Below are positions 1 to 42,152 of a DNA stretch of 64,000 nt, piece by piece. Where the stretch lies: the NCBI RefSeq assembly GCF_020085105.1, contig NC_058046.1:19089175-19153174 (forward strand), written 5' to 3'. The notes under the pieces were generated by a model. That model was not told the origin of the DNA. It saw nothing but the letters and a program-made list of their open reading frames with translations, and searched no databases. Positions within the stretch are counted from its first letter, which is position 1; every line of letters begins with the position of its first letter. The stretch is from Siniperca chuatsi. Lineage: Eukaryota > Chordata > Actinopteri > Centrarchiformes > Sinipercidae. Made by a program: the position numbers and the translations under genes.

Positions 1-3000
1 ACATATCTGATTCCGTTTAGTTACATTAAAGCAAAGCACAAGAACATCTGGCAATATTGTTTCAAACCCTGAAACCTGAGAATACTAGAAGTCCCTCTGT
101 CGACCGTTAGAGTAATTACTGGTTATCTTTTACAAGGTATAACCAGAGCCAAAACAGACAGCGACTCCCCTCGTGACACCCAGCGAGTCCTCACTTTGTC
201 CCAATCTGTTCCTTTAGATGTACAGCACGCCTCCTTTCCACCTGTCTCCTATTCTTCCTTTCTAATCAGGCGTCCCTGCCAATCAATTTGATCGCCATGA
301 CAACATTTCGCATGAAGCCCCTCCAAACACAGCCACCACTGCCACCACCCACCCCTATAAACAAAAACATTTTTTTTTAAAGAAAAAAGAAGCTGAATTC
401 CGACAGCTCAGGATTGATGATGGGGAGTCCTGTCAAAGGCCAGAGATTAGATTAGGACTGAAGCACACACACACAAACCACAACACAGCTCAGAGGCAGC
501 AGGTGCTTTTGGTTAAACCTTAATTACATGATCTCTGATTTCTCTAATTGATATGGTAATGACTATGTAATTAATGCAAAAGCAGAAATACCAGCAGCTC
601 TCCTAATGAATGGATTTATTTGATTAGATATCCTCCTGCATATTTATGCATGCTGGCATACAGAGAGGACAGTGAGACTTATAAAACGGTTGTTTGTGGT
701 TGTTGTCACAGTGTTGCTACCACTCGCATGCCACAACTACAAAGCTGGATGTGACAGAATTTAACATACGGATGCACATATGAACACAAAGGAAGCTGCT
801 TGCAAACAAATCATGTAGAGAAAACTGTAAACTGTAACTAAAGAGATGCTGTACGTGTTCCGCTTCTTATAGCGCAAATGATTTAAGGGAAGAACACAGG
901 AGTTTAAGGGAAAGGAAAAATTACTCTTTCACAGGTAGGTGGCGCTATGGGGCTGCCTCACATAAGGCCACAGTTTGCATGAATGAAGATGATCATGAAC
1001 AGTCCTGGTGCACCCTCTGAAATTTGAAAAGTTGCTGTTATAAGACTGAAGATATATTTTGGTTTGAAGACAACTCACATCTGTTTAGAGCAGCAATAAA
1101 AAAGCTGAAACCCCACTACATCGACGCTCACACACACACACACACACAGATCTAACTTCATTGGCAAAGGGTCAGCTGTGACAATTAGATGTGACCCAGC
1201 TGCAATTACTCTCTGCCTCTGCAACACTCGCAGGGAGGGAGGAGGTCGGACTTTTGGGGAGAGACTGTATGTATGACAAGTCACCTTCTGGGGATGAGAA
1301 ATCATTTCTCCTAGCTTAAAACAAAACGCCCTCACTGCTTGCTGACTCTAATATGTGCCTCCATATGTCTTCTCCTCTTCCCTTGTGAGATATCTGGAGG
1401 TATGTTTCGTGGGGAAGTCAAGTGAAAGCACATGTGGACGCTGACCAGGAGTGAAGAGCAGAGACCTCAGGCCTCTCCATCTTTCACTTAGCCATAACTA
1501 CACCACCCAGACATTTCTCTGACAGCTGATCTGGACCCTGTCTCTCCTATTTAGTCTAATAGGTTTGCAAAAGAGAGAAAATAAACCAAAAACACTGAAA
1601 AGACTGACAGTTAGCACACAGGCTGATGTGCAGTAACTGTTTCAGTAACCGGTGAGAAAAAGATTTTTATGGTTACTCAACAGAATTTTCAGCAGTCCAT
1701 CAGAAAAAGTGGTTATTTGTCACATTGGTAAGATCAGTTGTTGTTTTTTTACTATAACCTAGGTATGTTTTGATAGGGCACACCGCCTACATCTCATGAC
1801 AAGGGTACAGTAGGCCTACTTGGGTTTCTCTCTCAAGTGGATGTCCATTGAAAGAAAGATTTCTCCACTTTGGGGAGGAAATAAGGACTTCCCTGCTGTC
1901 CAGACTATTGTACACAAAGTGAGTTAAATAATTGCGGAGTTGAAAATCTGCCGCAGAAGTGATTTTTTAGGCGTAAATAATTGCCTCTATTAAAAGAATA
2001 AAAAATACTGCACTGGCATCAATGCAGGCTCATGTCGCTCGCTTAAAAAGTGTGGGGTAACGTTAAATGATTTTCATCCTATAAACTAGCTAGTTGATGT
2101 TCCAACAACATGAGACATGACTCAATATGGGTGTGTTTCCTCAAGGCCTACCTGCCTTAGCTGCAGTGCTTCAAGGCCAAAAGGGGCGTAAGTTATGAAA
2201 ATATAAATCAAAACTACTATGAAACCCAAAATAAAACTTTCCACAAGCTTGATTTTGGATATGCTTCCTACTAATTTCATTTGGTGAGCCGCACATTTGA
2301 CGACGCTCTGGCTTGCAGAGACAGACAGGAGAGGAGCTAATACCATTAATGAATGGCGGAGCGCTAGTTGGTTAACTAACTTACCTATGAATAATGTGTT
2401 TCTTACGGGGCCACTCGGGCCACGGTTGATGGATGGCCTTACAGAAGCGGGTCAATTAGCCAGGCTGGGTTTCCCTCCAAGTCGGCTGCAGACAGCACCG
2501 GGAAAGCTCCCACCTCTGTCACGCGGCCAGGCTGTAATTAATCACCAGTGTGGGGCCTTCTCACCTCACACCGCCGCGCGCACAGACAGCCAATACATGC
2601 GGTTGGCCCAAATTACATCCCCACTCCTGTAATCTGGCTAATTGTCAATATTATACCTTGAGGAGTAGAAAGATCGTGACATAAAGAGTCTTACCTACCG
2701 ACAAAAGATCTAAAAAAATATCGAGTATAGTATGCATACTGCATATTTTATAGACAGAATCCTTTTACTGTTACTAACAAGGCAGACCTAAGAAATAACC
2801 TAAATAAAAAGTGAAACCATAGACAGTCAGTAAAATTATAAAAGTATAAATTAACAATTGGGTGCCACAGCCTGAGCTTAGGCCTATTTTACTATTTCCA
2901 CAAAAGTCCACAGTTAACTAATGCATCTACATTTTACCTAGCTAATTAGCTGAAGGCACCAGTCTGTAATGCAAATGTAAACACAAGGGTAGCCCCCACC

Positions 3001-4990
3001 ACCAAAAGCCAAAACGCAGGTTTGGACACTGGTATCACTCCAAAATGCAATGGCAGGTCTTTTAAAAACAAGTCTAACACCAGACAACAGCTACATCTAA
3101 GTGCATAATGTTTTCTAATGCTGTTAATGGTTTGTTTATTGTAAATGTTGCGTATGCATACAAGAGTAAAACCAGTCTATTTGTTAAATTATGATCAGAA
3201 ACACGCAAAATACAGAATTTCGACTGATGGACCTTTAAATCTAGCTAAATAATAAAGAATTCATACATTTAACATTATAGTTTGATAAAGTTTTTAGTGC
3301 AAGATCAGAAACAGGACGTGAGCATTATGTCTCACCCCATGCAGCAGCTACTTAGCAGTTCTATCTCTCTCTCACATACACACACACATACACACACACA
3401 CAGGTACACAGAGCACAGATTGAGAGGCAGGGACAGAGATGTCACTCTGTGTTCACAGAACATACTGCTGTGGTCTGGACAAAAGCAGCAGGCTGACAGA
3501 TGAGGTTTGTGTCTGGGGGCAGGGAAGCTATGTGTTGCTGCTGCTGTGCTGAGTGCGTGTGTGTGTGTGTGTTGTACTTATGCATATGTGCATGCATGCA
3601 TGTCTCAGTGTGTGTGCACCTATATGTGTATGTGCTTGTGTGTGTGTGTTTACATGTGTGTATATGTGTGTGTGTATTTTGCTGGGGGGGTGGTCTCATG
3701 GGGCAGCTCTGTGTCTGTCCCATCTGCCACCCCACTCTACTGACACCCAAGGGAATGGCAGAAAGGGTGGGGGATTCATTTTGGAAAAAGGAATCGGGGT
3801 CCAGTGGTCTAATGGGCAACAATGCAGGTTTTACTGATGGTCCGAAGGCAAAGGACACCGGCTGGGTGTGTGGAAGCCAATCTACCTATCTATTTGACAA
3901 AACAGTGGGCCACCCCTGTCAAGCTCTGCCTCAGTCTGCCTAATAAGGCACGCACACCCCTGAAATTATGCCTCAAATGAGAAAGGGGTGGACTGTATTT
4001 TCACACACACACACACAGACATTACATACACCCGGGGCTAATGTCAGCCTAATGCATGGCCATGCTGTGGCCAGAGGGCTAATTGGGTATATAAACACAA
4101 ACACATCCCTTGAGAGGCAAGAGGGGAAGGGTGTATTTTGTGCTATATGCTCCCTGTATTGTTAGAACGACAATTCTGTAACTTAAAGCTAATCAGTACT
4201 TTAGCAGTATCGATAATGAAAGATGACATGGTTTTTGCTCTCATACACCCAGCAGCTAGATGCTCTTTTGAAGCTGTGCATACAGTGTGATGTGTAATGA
4301 CTTGGTGGCAGGTGGCATCTCATGCTGTCTTTATCCAAACTGTGATCAGAAGACAGTAAATGGCGCCGCCGCAGCTACAACAGCAACAAACATAACAGTC
4401 ATGTGGAAGAGAAGCATATGGCTCTTGCACCACTGGGCAGAAGGAGCACTCAGCAAGATGAATGCTGAGGTGCTGGCAACAAAGCTGACTTTAACTTGTC
4501 AAATTAACAGCATATCAAAAGAGAGAGAGAGGAGGAGGAGGAAGAAGCAGCAGCCTGAGCTTTTTTGACAAGTGCCACTTGATGGTGACAAAGACAGCAC
4601 AGAGAGAAACAGTGACTTGCTGTTGAGGTCAGATCACAGACAGTGTCAGTAGCCGAAGTCCTCGTGTCTCTCACTGTCACTGAGCTGAGTTGTTGATGCA
4701 CTCATGTTTGACCATACATGTATCATATAAACACACACACACAGACATGCATCCACTCGGTGCTACCCTGCCCCCTCACTGCTTTGAGCGCTATGTTAAT
4801 GAAACAGTTGCTTCTTTCCTGGCATAACATTAATTACTCGATCAAAATAGAGTGGGTAATTAACTGCCCTCCTTTACCAGTGCTAATTACATTAGTAGAG
4901 AAGGGCCATTTCAGGGGAGCAAAAGAGAGGAGAGAAAGAAAGACGGGATGAAGCAGTACCAAACAAAGACTTAGTGAGGCACATGCCTAG

Positions 4991-5029
<39 letters not shown>

Positions 5030-5482
5030 GAGAGAGAAAGAGACAGAGAGGAGGAGGCCACGTTGCAGGGAGACTCGTGGTTTTCACTCAGGCCCCCAGA
5101 GGCTTGGTCCTCAGAGGAAAGCAGGCTTATTGAAGAGGAGAGAGATGGGGGGGTGTTGTTGTTTATCTTGACATGCTCTACTCAGTCTTTAACGCTCGCA
5201 TCACAATTAAGATGCTGCGGCTCATCAGCTATGTATACAAAACAGTGTAGCAAGCTGCACGAGCACACAGGTGATGGGCACAGTAAAAAATAGGTCCAGC
5301 GCAACCTTGAGATGTGGAGCTTATAGGAAAATCTTAATGTCCAGGAACTTGTCAGACAATCCAGTATGTGTGAAAATACTTACTGTGTTTCTGCACACTT
5401 GTAAGAACCAGCAAGACAATTCACAGTTTAATGCTATGTAAGAACTAAAACAACCAGCATCAGTGACTTTTTTCTCATTTGT
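1..5482. other. Non-coding DNA downstream of ebf2
   Basis: No gene is supported here. Open frames at 3442-3943 are made of CA/TG repeat translated as Cys-Val or His-Thr runs. There are short (CA)n/(TG)n tracts near 1132, 3370, 3558-3680, 4001 and 4992. Several AT-rich blocks with homeobox-like taatta and POU-like atgcaaat motifs (about 520-660, 2420-2640 and 4780-4900) look like candidate conserved non-coding elements. That is a visual impression and has not been tested by alignment. Confidence 0.5.
4992..5026 (+). repeat. (TG)n microsatellite
   Basis: About 17 uninterrupted TG dinucleotides. The Cys-Val open frames overlapping it are artefacts of the repeat. Confidence 0.95.
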
Positions 5483-6986
5483 TTTATTTGGAGCACAAAA
5501 TATAATTACACCTTGAGATATACAAATCACATTTGCACCATTTTTTGTACCGTTTCAAAGAAAGATGGCTTCAAAAAGCATAATATTAAATTGCTAATAA
5601 TTTTTAAATAAATAAAATTAACCAAACTCTAAAAACAAATTTGCAAATGTCATCTACTCTTTGTGTTTTCTCGTCCTGAGAATGAAGTTTGTGTTGCGAT
5701 GACAAAAATCAATGAGTAAGAACAGCATGATATGGGTTAATGAACACCTAATACGCCCTGTTCTTTTCTACTGAGCATTTTGTGCTTTCGTTTACTGTAC
5801 TGCATAGTGACTAGAAACCTGTACTGGGTTGAGACGTTTAAAATTAAACTGTAAAATCTATAAGTTATAATCATATAAATTCAAATTTGCAATGTGGAAT
5901 GAAATAATATCAGGACATTGGTGTGACAAAGCATGCATTATAAGTGAAATTAAAAAGGATAAGGCTAACTAACATTTTTCCTTTACACAAGGCCAATAAT
6001 CTTCTTTAGATTTGGGCATAACATTAAGATTTTGCTATGCAAGAACCTGAAAGCTGGGGTTGTTTTATTCCAAAAAAGAGTTTATCTTCTCCACCAAAAC
6101 ATCAATTCCCTATGATCATTTTGCTAATTAATCAGCAATTGTTAAGATAATTTAATTTCAGTAACAGTTGGAAAAGGACCACTTTATAAAAACATGTTTA
6201 TATTATTCCCTAAACTAACTATAATAAGTTAAATTGCTTGTTCTTAAATAAATCAATATATGAATTCCTTTAGTAATAACCCTTGAGACAAAGAGTTCTC
6301 CCTTGTAAAACCGTAGAGATCAGAACAAAAAATAAAGGGTCTGTTTTTCTGGAATGTAAATTGTCTTCAAAAAGTCTACTACAAAAAAACCTCTCGCTAA
6401 CTCACAGACAGTGTACACACATGCCATTTAAGGTGTCCATACACAGACAAATAGCACCCTGCTTCTTAGAGCTGCAACATTATATGAGAGTTGTCCATCA
6501 TCCAAAAACATTCAGTGCTTTCGCAGCGCATCCTGTACGTCTCTGGCCAAGGTTTGGGCAGGCGTTGGAAGAACCAGATACTGCATGTGATAGTAGGTCA
6601 GAGGTAAATACAGATGTTTTTGAAGCTTGGGGTGAAATTAGGACCAGTTTTCCTTTTGTTTCCTTTCAAAATGCAGACGCTTCATGACACACACAGCAGT
6701 ATATGGTCCAGTCTGGTGCTGTTAGCTAAGGAGCATTGTCTGTCTGTAGCTGTGGGTGAAATAATCTGCTCTGCCTCTGGAGTATTTGGCTGGTCTTTGG
6801 ACATTTTCACACCCCATCCTGTTCATCCACCTGGATGAAAAAGGGACTAAGAAATGGAGGGGGCTCAGGAAGGTTAAAGTTATACATGGTCACTAGTGAT
6901 CAATTTTCCATTCTCCCTGCCCTCTTAATGCCAAAAGAGGGGCTAAGTGAAGCAGTGGTCTGGGGTAGATTGGGGTGGGTGCTTTG
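5483..6986 (-). other. ebf2: Probable ebf2 3' UTR
   Basis: Sequence after the ebf2 stop codon on the minus strand is AT-rich and has no coding potential. Poly(A) signals (AATAAA on the minus strand, tttatt on the plus strand) occur at 6064-6069 and 5483-5488, and either could end the transcript. The boundary is inferred only from these hexamers. Confidence 0.35.
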
Positions 6987-34625
<27,639 letters not shown>

Positions 34626-35200
34626 TTAAGCCCTGTTCTGCTCGTTTCGGTGCACTTTTTTGAACTTAAGAAAAAACTGAGTTGAAGAGCTAAAGCACTT
34701 TGGCAAACAACAGAAGGTCCACCCCAACTCGCTGCGCTCCTCCAGAGCGCCGCAAGAAAACTGAGCTTTCACAGAGCTTTGAAAAATAAATGACCGACGC
34801 TGTGTGATGTTGGAGAAGGCGTCTCGGTAAAAATCCACTCACACTTTCTTTTAAGGCTGAAACGATGATAATAGATATATCCCCACACTATGTGCAAGCA
34901 TTGTCCAAGCCCAAATTTCCAGCGTCAGTTCAAGCGCTAATGATCACCTGCTCGGCTTGTTCAACTCCTCAGAGAGTTCAGAGCGAGTCCGTCTCAGAAT
35001 ATTCTTAAAAATACGTGTGTGCGGAAAGTCTTCCTTTGTCAAAAGGCCAGATCGGATCAAAACAGTTGATCCGAGGGCCTGGAAGCTCGCAGTGAACCGC
35101 TGTCTTGAAGCATGAATGAGACCCTCTGCCGGGATAGAGCATGGAGGAGGGGCCTTAGTGCCATATGGGGGACCGATTGTTGAAATGGATGCTCTCATTG
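34626..35200 (-). promoter_or_regulatory. ebf2: Probable ebf2 5' UTR and promoter region
   Basis: This stretch lies directly upstream of the ebf2 start codon. It is richer in CpG than the surrounding AT-rich DNA (for example around 34,500-34,560 and 34,700-34,760). No other gene is seen here. The transcription start cannot be fixed from sequence alone, so the outer limit is a guess; no TATA box was singled out. Confidence 0.4.
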
Positions 35201-37708
35201 GTGTAAAGTGCATCCGTTGTTTGGACTTCTGCCAGATTCAGCATCCAACCAGTGCCTCTTGCAGCAAACTTTACGCACATTAAGTTCGACCAGGGTGGTA
35301 ATACGAGGAAAACACAACATTTTACACATTTTAAAGCAGAAACGATACGCCTCTGTAAGGTTTTTAAGCAAGAAATATGTTTTTGCTGTGTAATTGAAAT
35401 GAAAGGTCCTCTTTGTGTGTGCATGGGTGAAGGGGGCTTTTCAATCTATATTATTCACATTATTCAACCTCGAAATTGTGTACAAATGTTAACAAAATCT
35501 TACTTCCAATTGGTTTATATTTATATGTATTAATCTCGGAATGTTTTATAAAAGGCACTTGTTAAAATGTGGGTTTAAATTCTCATGTACACGCTGGGCT
35601 ACTGCCCTGAATAGTCTGTACAGCAAATCTTGTTTGGTCTATTCATTCAAGTCAGAATTTAACACAAGTGCGCTCTCGACAGGGCGTATTCAGCAGCTCG
35701 ACCGTCTGCTCCTTTGAACGCAGTGATTCCGCTGAGGAGGCATCGCATCAGTGTCAGCCGCAACAATGGCAGTCTGGTTGGTCCATCAATCTCCGCCAGC
35801 AGGGACAGGGCTGCGATCTGATTGGCGTTTGGACCGCTGCCTGACAGTGCCCGAAATTAGTTCTTAATCAATACAACATACTGTCTAATCAAATCCAAAC
35901 ATGAAATCCGTTGGAAATAACGCTGATAAAACGTTATTTGGCTATAGAAAATAATGCGACGCGTGGATATAGGCTAAAAGCAATACCTAATTTTGGATGC
36001 AGTCTGACAAAGTTTATTTAGCTGCTGATTTGTATCATTTCATGGCTTAGAAGTCTCTTGTAAAACTGGGCACGGTGCTGCAATAAACCCAAAAAGTGTT
36101 CAAGCCCAAAGACAATTTCTGCTGTTTTCAACAATGTAAATGCATGAGCTCTACAATTTATAATAATATTTACGTGCATATCTTTATTTAACTGATTTCA
36201 AAATGGATCTGTGTTTTGTGTTTAGGCCCAATAAAACGAAGATGTATCATATTTTGGAACATTTTTTGCAGACTAAAAATTAATTTCCGCTCCTGTTTAT
36301 CTGGCGCTGAAAAGGGAAGGTTTTTTTTCAGCCCGGTCCCTTTCCCCTTACAGATACTATTGTCTCTGTGTGGAGTTTGTGCGCCTGGACAATGGATGTA
36401 AATCTCCCCCCTTGGATCCCGCCTCAACCCACCATCTGCCAGCGCGGGACAAAGTCAGATGTTCCCCCAATTATGAGAGCAGTCTTGGGGAATCCTGCTG
36501 CCGAGTCTCCGCCCTGTCGCCGTGTCCCTCACACACTTCCCCTAAAATGATTGACAGCTCTACTTAACCATGAAAAATCCATATATGATGACACACTTTA
36601 ATAAAATTCCTCCACTCGTTGCAAAACTTCCAGGCGGATGTTTTGAAACATGTTGCTTGTGTGGATTTATTGGTTCTTTGAATGTTCAGTATAAGAGAAG
36701 CGCCGCGTGAACATTGCAGCCAGTGCGGACGCAGCGTTGGTTTCAGTGCGTTGCTCAAAAACTCAGCTAATCGACCCAGAATGGTTGAATGTGTGCAGGA
36801 AATCAAAGCTCCCGATGCTTCCTCTGCAAACTAAAAGTAATCCAAAGAGAACATAATCATTTCAAACGTTGGAATTTGAATTTACTGCACTACAATGGTA
36901 AAACCCTGAAGCCTTTCACTTGAGCAGCAGTCATCAGCATACTTTATAGGCTAGTGGAAATCATCTGAGTCATGGCAACAGTTTCAGTTGACGTGAGTCA
37001 TTACGCTAATCAAACAGGTTTCTGAGAGAATGAGAATGTTTGGTGTCATTAAGAGGTAAAATAGGCACCTTCAATTTTATAAAATGTAATTATGTATTCA
37101 TTTCAGAAGACAATTAAATCTATTTTGCAAAAAAAATCACAATTATTAATGGCGAGTGTATTGTTTAAGTTTTCTGTTAATATCTCACAATCTTCACCTA
37201 TATACTTTTAGCTCATATTGCTTTATATCAATCGATATTACATTAATATTTAATTGTTAAGACCAGGCTTGCTGAAAGTTGTACATTTTAGCAGAGAAAC
37301 CGATCACGTGGATATAGAATTAAAATAAAATTTGCAGTTGACTTCATGTTGCGGACCAGCTTGTCTCCTCTTCAGCCCCACAGGTGCGAGAGGCTCGGCC
37401 GTGATTATCACATCCCGCAAGACTTACTATCTAAATGTGTGGCTTTTCTAATTTGGTGAAGCGGAGAGCCGGGGCGAAAATGGGGGATTAGTCAAACCAC
37501 AAACGTCTTTCTAATCAATTTAACCCGCTGAGACGGTCAGCCCGTGTGTTGCAGGGAGGAGGTGAGGCGAGGGGTGGGGGATCAGTGACTGCTAAACCAA
37601 ACAATGGGGTATCGTGTGCCGCTCGTCCTCTCCAGCATTCCCCTGCTCCCACGGGACACCCAGAGCCACTCTCTGTGGATGGCACTGTGTCCACGGAGGT
37701 CAGGAGGG

Positions 37709-37761
<53 letters not shown>

Positions 37762-40479
37762 GTCTGGAGACGCAGCAGCTGGTTCCCGTCCCTCCTCTCC
37801 ACTGTGTAGAAAACAACAGAGCTAATGCGAACCACCACGTCTCCTATCGATCGCCATACATTGCACACTCGTTTTTTGTTGTTTACTTATTTAGGCAAAG
37901 ATGCAGATCCCCTGGGGAGTGTCGGAATCCGTAATTAAGGCGGCATGACCGCCTTTAGTCTCATTTCTTAATATCAAAAACCATCATCTGCTAACCTTTT
38001 AACAAACATTTGGATTGTATACAAGGCCTGTTGTGATTTGGAGTTAAAGCATTTCCTTAAAGGAAAATAAATGTAGTGTGATCAATTTTAGAAGGATATA
38101 ATGCAACTAGAGAGGCTTAGAATATCTATGGTCCGAAATACATATAGAACATCTTGTAAGGGTCATTGATGGAGTAAAACTGTCACAGAAGAGTTAGTTC
38201 TGAATATCATAACATACCCGTGAGCCTCCGCATCACTGTTACAGCCTGTTGTCCATTGTCAGTTGCATGAACATTTTTGGTTTTCTGGTGAAATGGATCT
38301 ATAATGTCAATATAGTTTACCTTTAACATCTGCTCAGCACATTGCACCAGACTTTGCATTACACTCAACCTTTCAGCTTCATTGCAGATATTTTGACTTG
38401 TCATGGAATAAAAAGCATGGCATTTATGATGCTTCCTTTTCATTTAAGTGTCCCAGTTCGCTGGTTAGTTATGTTATATTATTTATTGTCGTGCACATAC
38501 AAGTGCCCAGCCCACATGGACTTAAAAGATACAAAAACCACTGCTGTGAAGTGGTTAAACATTTGTCAGACACAAACAGAGCTTCTTACATATAACATTG
38601 TGTTACAAACAAATAACTTTGGCTTCTGTCCCAGCAAAGTGACAGTGAGCCAGCAATGCACAATACCGAGACGCAAAAACTGACACAAATCGAAATGAAA
38701 TGCAGCTATCATTAATTAATGTTAGTAATTACGCCTGCAGTTTTCCTGCTATGACATGTCACAATGTCTGATGTGGAAAAAGTCTACTTGGTGAGTGTTA
38801 CAAGTTCTTTTAAACGATTAAAAATGAACAGTTATTTGGTACGCAGTGATAACTCTTGCAGCCCTTTTCCAGATATCACAATGAAGCTCATCCTGGCATC
38901 CAGGAGTCTGTAGTTTGCATTTAACAACTGTACTATGAAACTTAGAATTGACTTGTAGGGTGAAAACAACATTTGTCCTTCTACAAAGAGGATGTCTCAC
39001 CTCCAAGTGATGAAGAGCTGAGCATGAATTCGATACCACATAATGACACATATTGCATCGCAGCTTGGAGCAACACAGATGTACTGCAGGTAAAACCCAC
39101 CCAAACTCAGTTCATCATTGTATCTATTTGTTAAACTTTTTATCTGTTTTCAGGCTGACATCTTTATGGCATACTATAAATCCTTTGTACAGTGAAACCT
39201 TTGTTCCCAGAGATCACTGAATGATGATGAGGATTTGTTATTACTCTAACAGAAACTTTGCTTTAGAGAAAGGGATTGCATTGCACTCCTGCTGAGGAGA
39301 AATAACTCACCAGCTCCTGAACTGAGTTTCTCCCAACTGGGTCTTTCCAATTGATATGAAGAGGTTCAGGAGAAACAAAGTTCTTAAATTAAGATATTGT
39401 AGATACAACATAAATAAATATCCCTTCTGAACACTCTTTCTCTTGTTCTAAGTGATCAACTTATTTTGATTCTCTGCTTTGCTTTAACTGAAACTATTAC
39501 AAAGTTTAAGACTGCACGTGTTTAAAGCGAAGATTATGATTTATGTTTTAGATTTATGTTTTATTTAGATTTTTTTTGCATGATACCAGTATAGGCTACA
39601 TCTACAAATCAACAGTTCAACTTGAGAACCAGCATTAAGTCCTGTATGCAGTGCAGTAACTAATTCATTCAAATAGGGTTGTGGCTGCCATCCTGTCCTT
39701 AAAAAATTGTACATCAGTGTCATCTACTGGTCTGGTTAAGAACATCATCAACTGTGGTTTTCTGTGTCTGCAAACAAATATGTTCATCTTCTGAAATGTT
39801 GTTCTATATCATCATAGATTTCATTCAGAGGCAGAGGTTGGTCTGTACAACAGTCATTTATTAATGTCAAACTTCAACTGACTTACACTTACACTGTAGT
39901 GTACTGTATTGTATGCTTTTCAGAAAAGAGGTAACGACAATTTAAAAAGACATGAAAATGATTAATTCAAAAGAAAATTAGAAAAATATCATATCAAGTC
40001 AGGTAGTGCTCATGGTTTTCACATTGTTATTCAGTAGTTGTAGTTAATTAAACAAAATAATATGTAGAATAAGCCTTTTACATTACTACTGCAGGTATCA
40101 CTGCATTATGAACATTCCTTCATTCAAACAGAGCTTTTAAACAGTCAAATAATGCCACAGGTTTTTAAACATCGTGCTTTTCTGTCACCAAGGTCCACTA
40201 CAAAACAATGTCCATTTTAAGATGTTATTTTGTCTTTAATTACCTTAGAGAGGGGCAACATCCCCATTTATTCTTATTAGTGCATAGAGATTGGGGACTC
40301 TCAGCATAGCTCTGCTGAACTTCCACCTTAGTAAAGGTACTAGTGCAGCAAACTGTGGAAAGTGGGATTATCTCCTATTATTATCTCCTATAATCCTATT
40401 GGCAGCATTTAAGGGGTGCTTATTAGACTAAATAACTGGTCAAAACAAGGTTTTTTTTGCAGTTTTGTGGATGCAGCTA
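35201..40479. other. Intergenic DNA between ebf2 and the peroxidase relic
   Basis: No gene, RNA gene or clear mobile element was recognised on either strand. GC-richer blocks at about 35,680-35,860, 36,340-36,550 and 37,380-37,800 stand out from AT-rich surroundings and could be ebf2 regulatory DNA. Small open frames here lack splice sites, family matches or codon bias. Confidence 0.5.
37711..37759 (+). repeat. (GT)n microsatellite upstream of ebf2
   Basis: About 24 perfect GT units. It lies about 3.1 kb upstream of the ebf2 start codon, inside a local GC-richer block (37,380-37,800) that may be regulatory. Overlapping Cys-Val open frames are artefacts. Confidence 0.95.
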
Positions 40480-42112
40480 TATCAAGAGCAGTCTCCAACC
40501 AGTGAATAGCAGAGTGCCCTGAGAAGAAGCTGTCACTGGTCAGCCTGTTGCCACCGTGGTTTGCCACCAGCCAGATCTTCTCTCCCCTCTTAAGCTTAAT
40601 GTATGTGCTGCCGGTACCTGTTATGTAACCGTTCTGCTGGGTGGTGAATGAGTGCAGAATCAGCTCTCTGTTAGCATCAGATCCAAACTGGCAGCATTCT
40701 GGTTGATGGTACAGTGGAATTGGAACTCATAAACACCTGGATGCTCACAGGTAAAATGCAGCAGCTGTGTGAAAACATGCAAGACATGCATACAATTATG
40801 CCAACAGAACCTTCCCATTACAGCATTTTTAAAGTAATACTTTCTGTAATCAATTCAAGTTTTTATGGCTAATAGTACAGGAAGTGGTAGATTTACCTGG
40901 TGGTCCTGCGGGTCCACGTGAGTCTTGTCCTAGAGAAAATTAAAGGGAAAAACCAGTAATTCCAAAATACTCTAATGCTGGTACTGATTGTCTTTCATCA
41001 ATTGTGTCAGAGAGGATTTCAGGACATCAACTCACCATCCTCCCTCCAGGTACTGAGGTCAAAGACCTTCGAGGCCGGTACTGGAAGGGTTTTTCCAGTA
41101 CTTCAGAGATACCAGTGTTGTCACATATGATGGAAGCAAGTGATGTTTCCCTCAGGGCCTCCTTCTGGGCCTTAGTGAAGACTCCCTTGTTCTCCCACCG
41201 AAGTCTGAAAATGATGTTTGTTAATGTTTAAAAGTTTGGCTAACATGGCTATTTCCACATCTTTAGTACATGTCAGTCGATAATGTCATTTCAGGTCTGC
41301 ATCCTGTCTGCTTACCGGTCTCCCTGACGGATCTTCTGGAACTGAGTGGCAATCAGGCAGCCAAACAGGGGTCCCACTCTTCCTCCATGGACAAACGGCT
41401 CAGCCACTCCACTGGGGTAATCAGGGTGCTCCTTGTACTGTTCATTAAGACGAAACATGAAAGGCTGAACCATCGGATGGGCAAATCAGTAGGCAGCGAA
41501 CACATTGGAGATGCTGGGGTCCATGTCTTGATCATAACCAGGGTAGGCGGACAGCTGCTTGGCAACGAAGTCTGGACCAACGATATGGAGTAAGTAGTCT
41601 CTCAAACTGAGAACCTGAAAGACAAAAAATAAAGTTAACTGAACCATGCGAGAACAAACCATCCAAGATTTATAGAATCCTATAGAAGTATCCTCCAGAG
41701 CACATGCCACACAGTTGTGTTCATGCATAAACAGCGTGTGTAGAGGTCTGACCACTGTTCATGTTGGTGCGCTCGTCACCTTAAAGTCACATAAAATGAG
41801 GAAAAAAGTGCTGTCAGCCCTGTGCGATGCTTGGAATGTATGTAACACTTTTAAGGATTGTACGTCAGTGTTTTTGCTGCCACTCACCAGCCAGAAAACT
41901 GGGCACCTCCTCTGCATTACTGTCATTAGTAATGCGAGCTCGGGTGACACACATGTTGGAACCCATGTTGGTGAAGGGCAGGAGGCCGTTGTCATCATAC
42001 TGTGTGTTGACCTTCAACAGGCCATCATCTGAGGTGAGGTCCCAAAGGACGCGAGGGTCTTGCCTGGGAATCTGTTCAGATGACAAGAAGCAGTTAGCAT
42101 TCAGTATGTGAG

Positions 42113-42152
<40 letters not shown>

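Noticed and set aside
3442-3943. Overlapping open frames of 78-147 codons on both strands
   Set aside because: They are translations of CA/TG-rich DNA (Cys-Val, His-Thr runs) without family features or splice structure.
37711-37759. Cys-Val-rich small proteins
   Set aside because: These frames exist only because a GT microsatellite has no stop codons.
40902-40935. A true multi-repeat collagen gene
   Set aside because: Only one short Gly-X-Y exon is present and it sits between peroxidase and C1q remnants; there is no further collagen coding.
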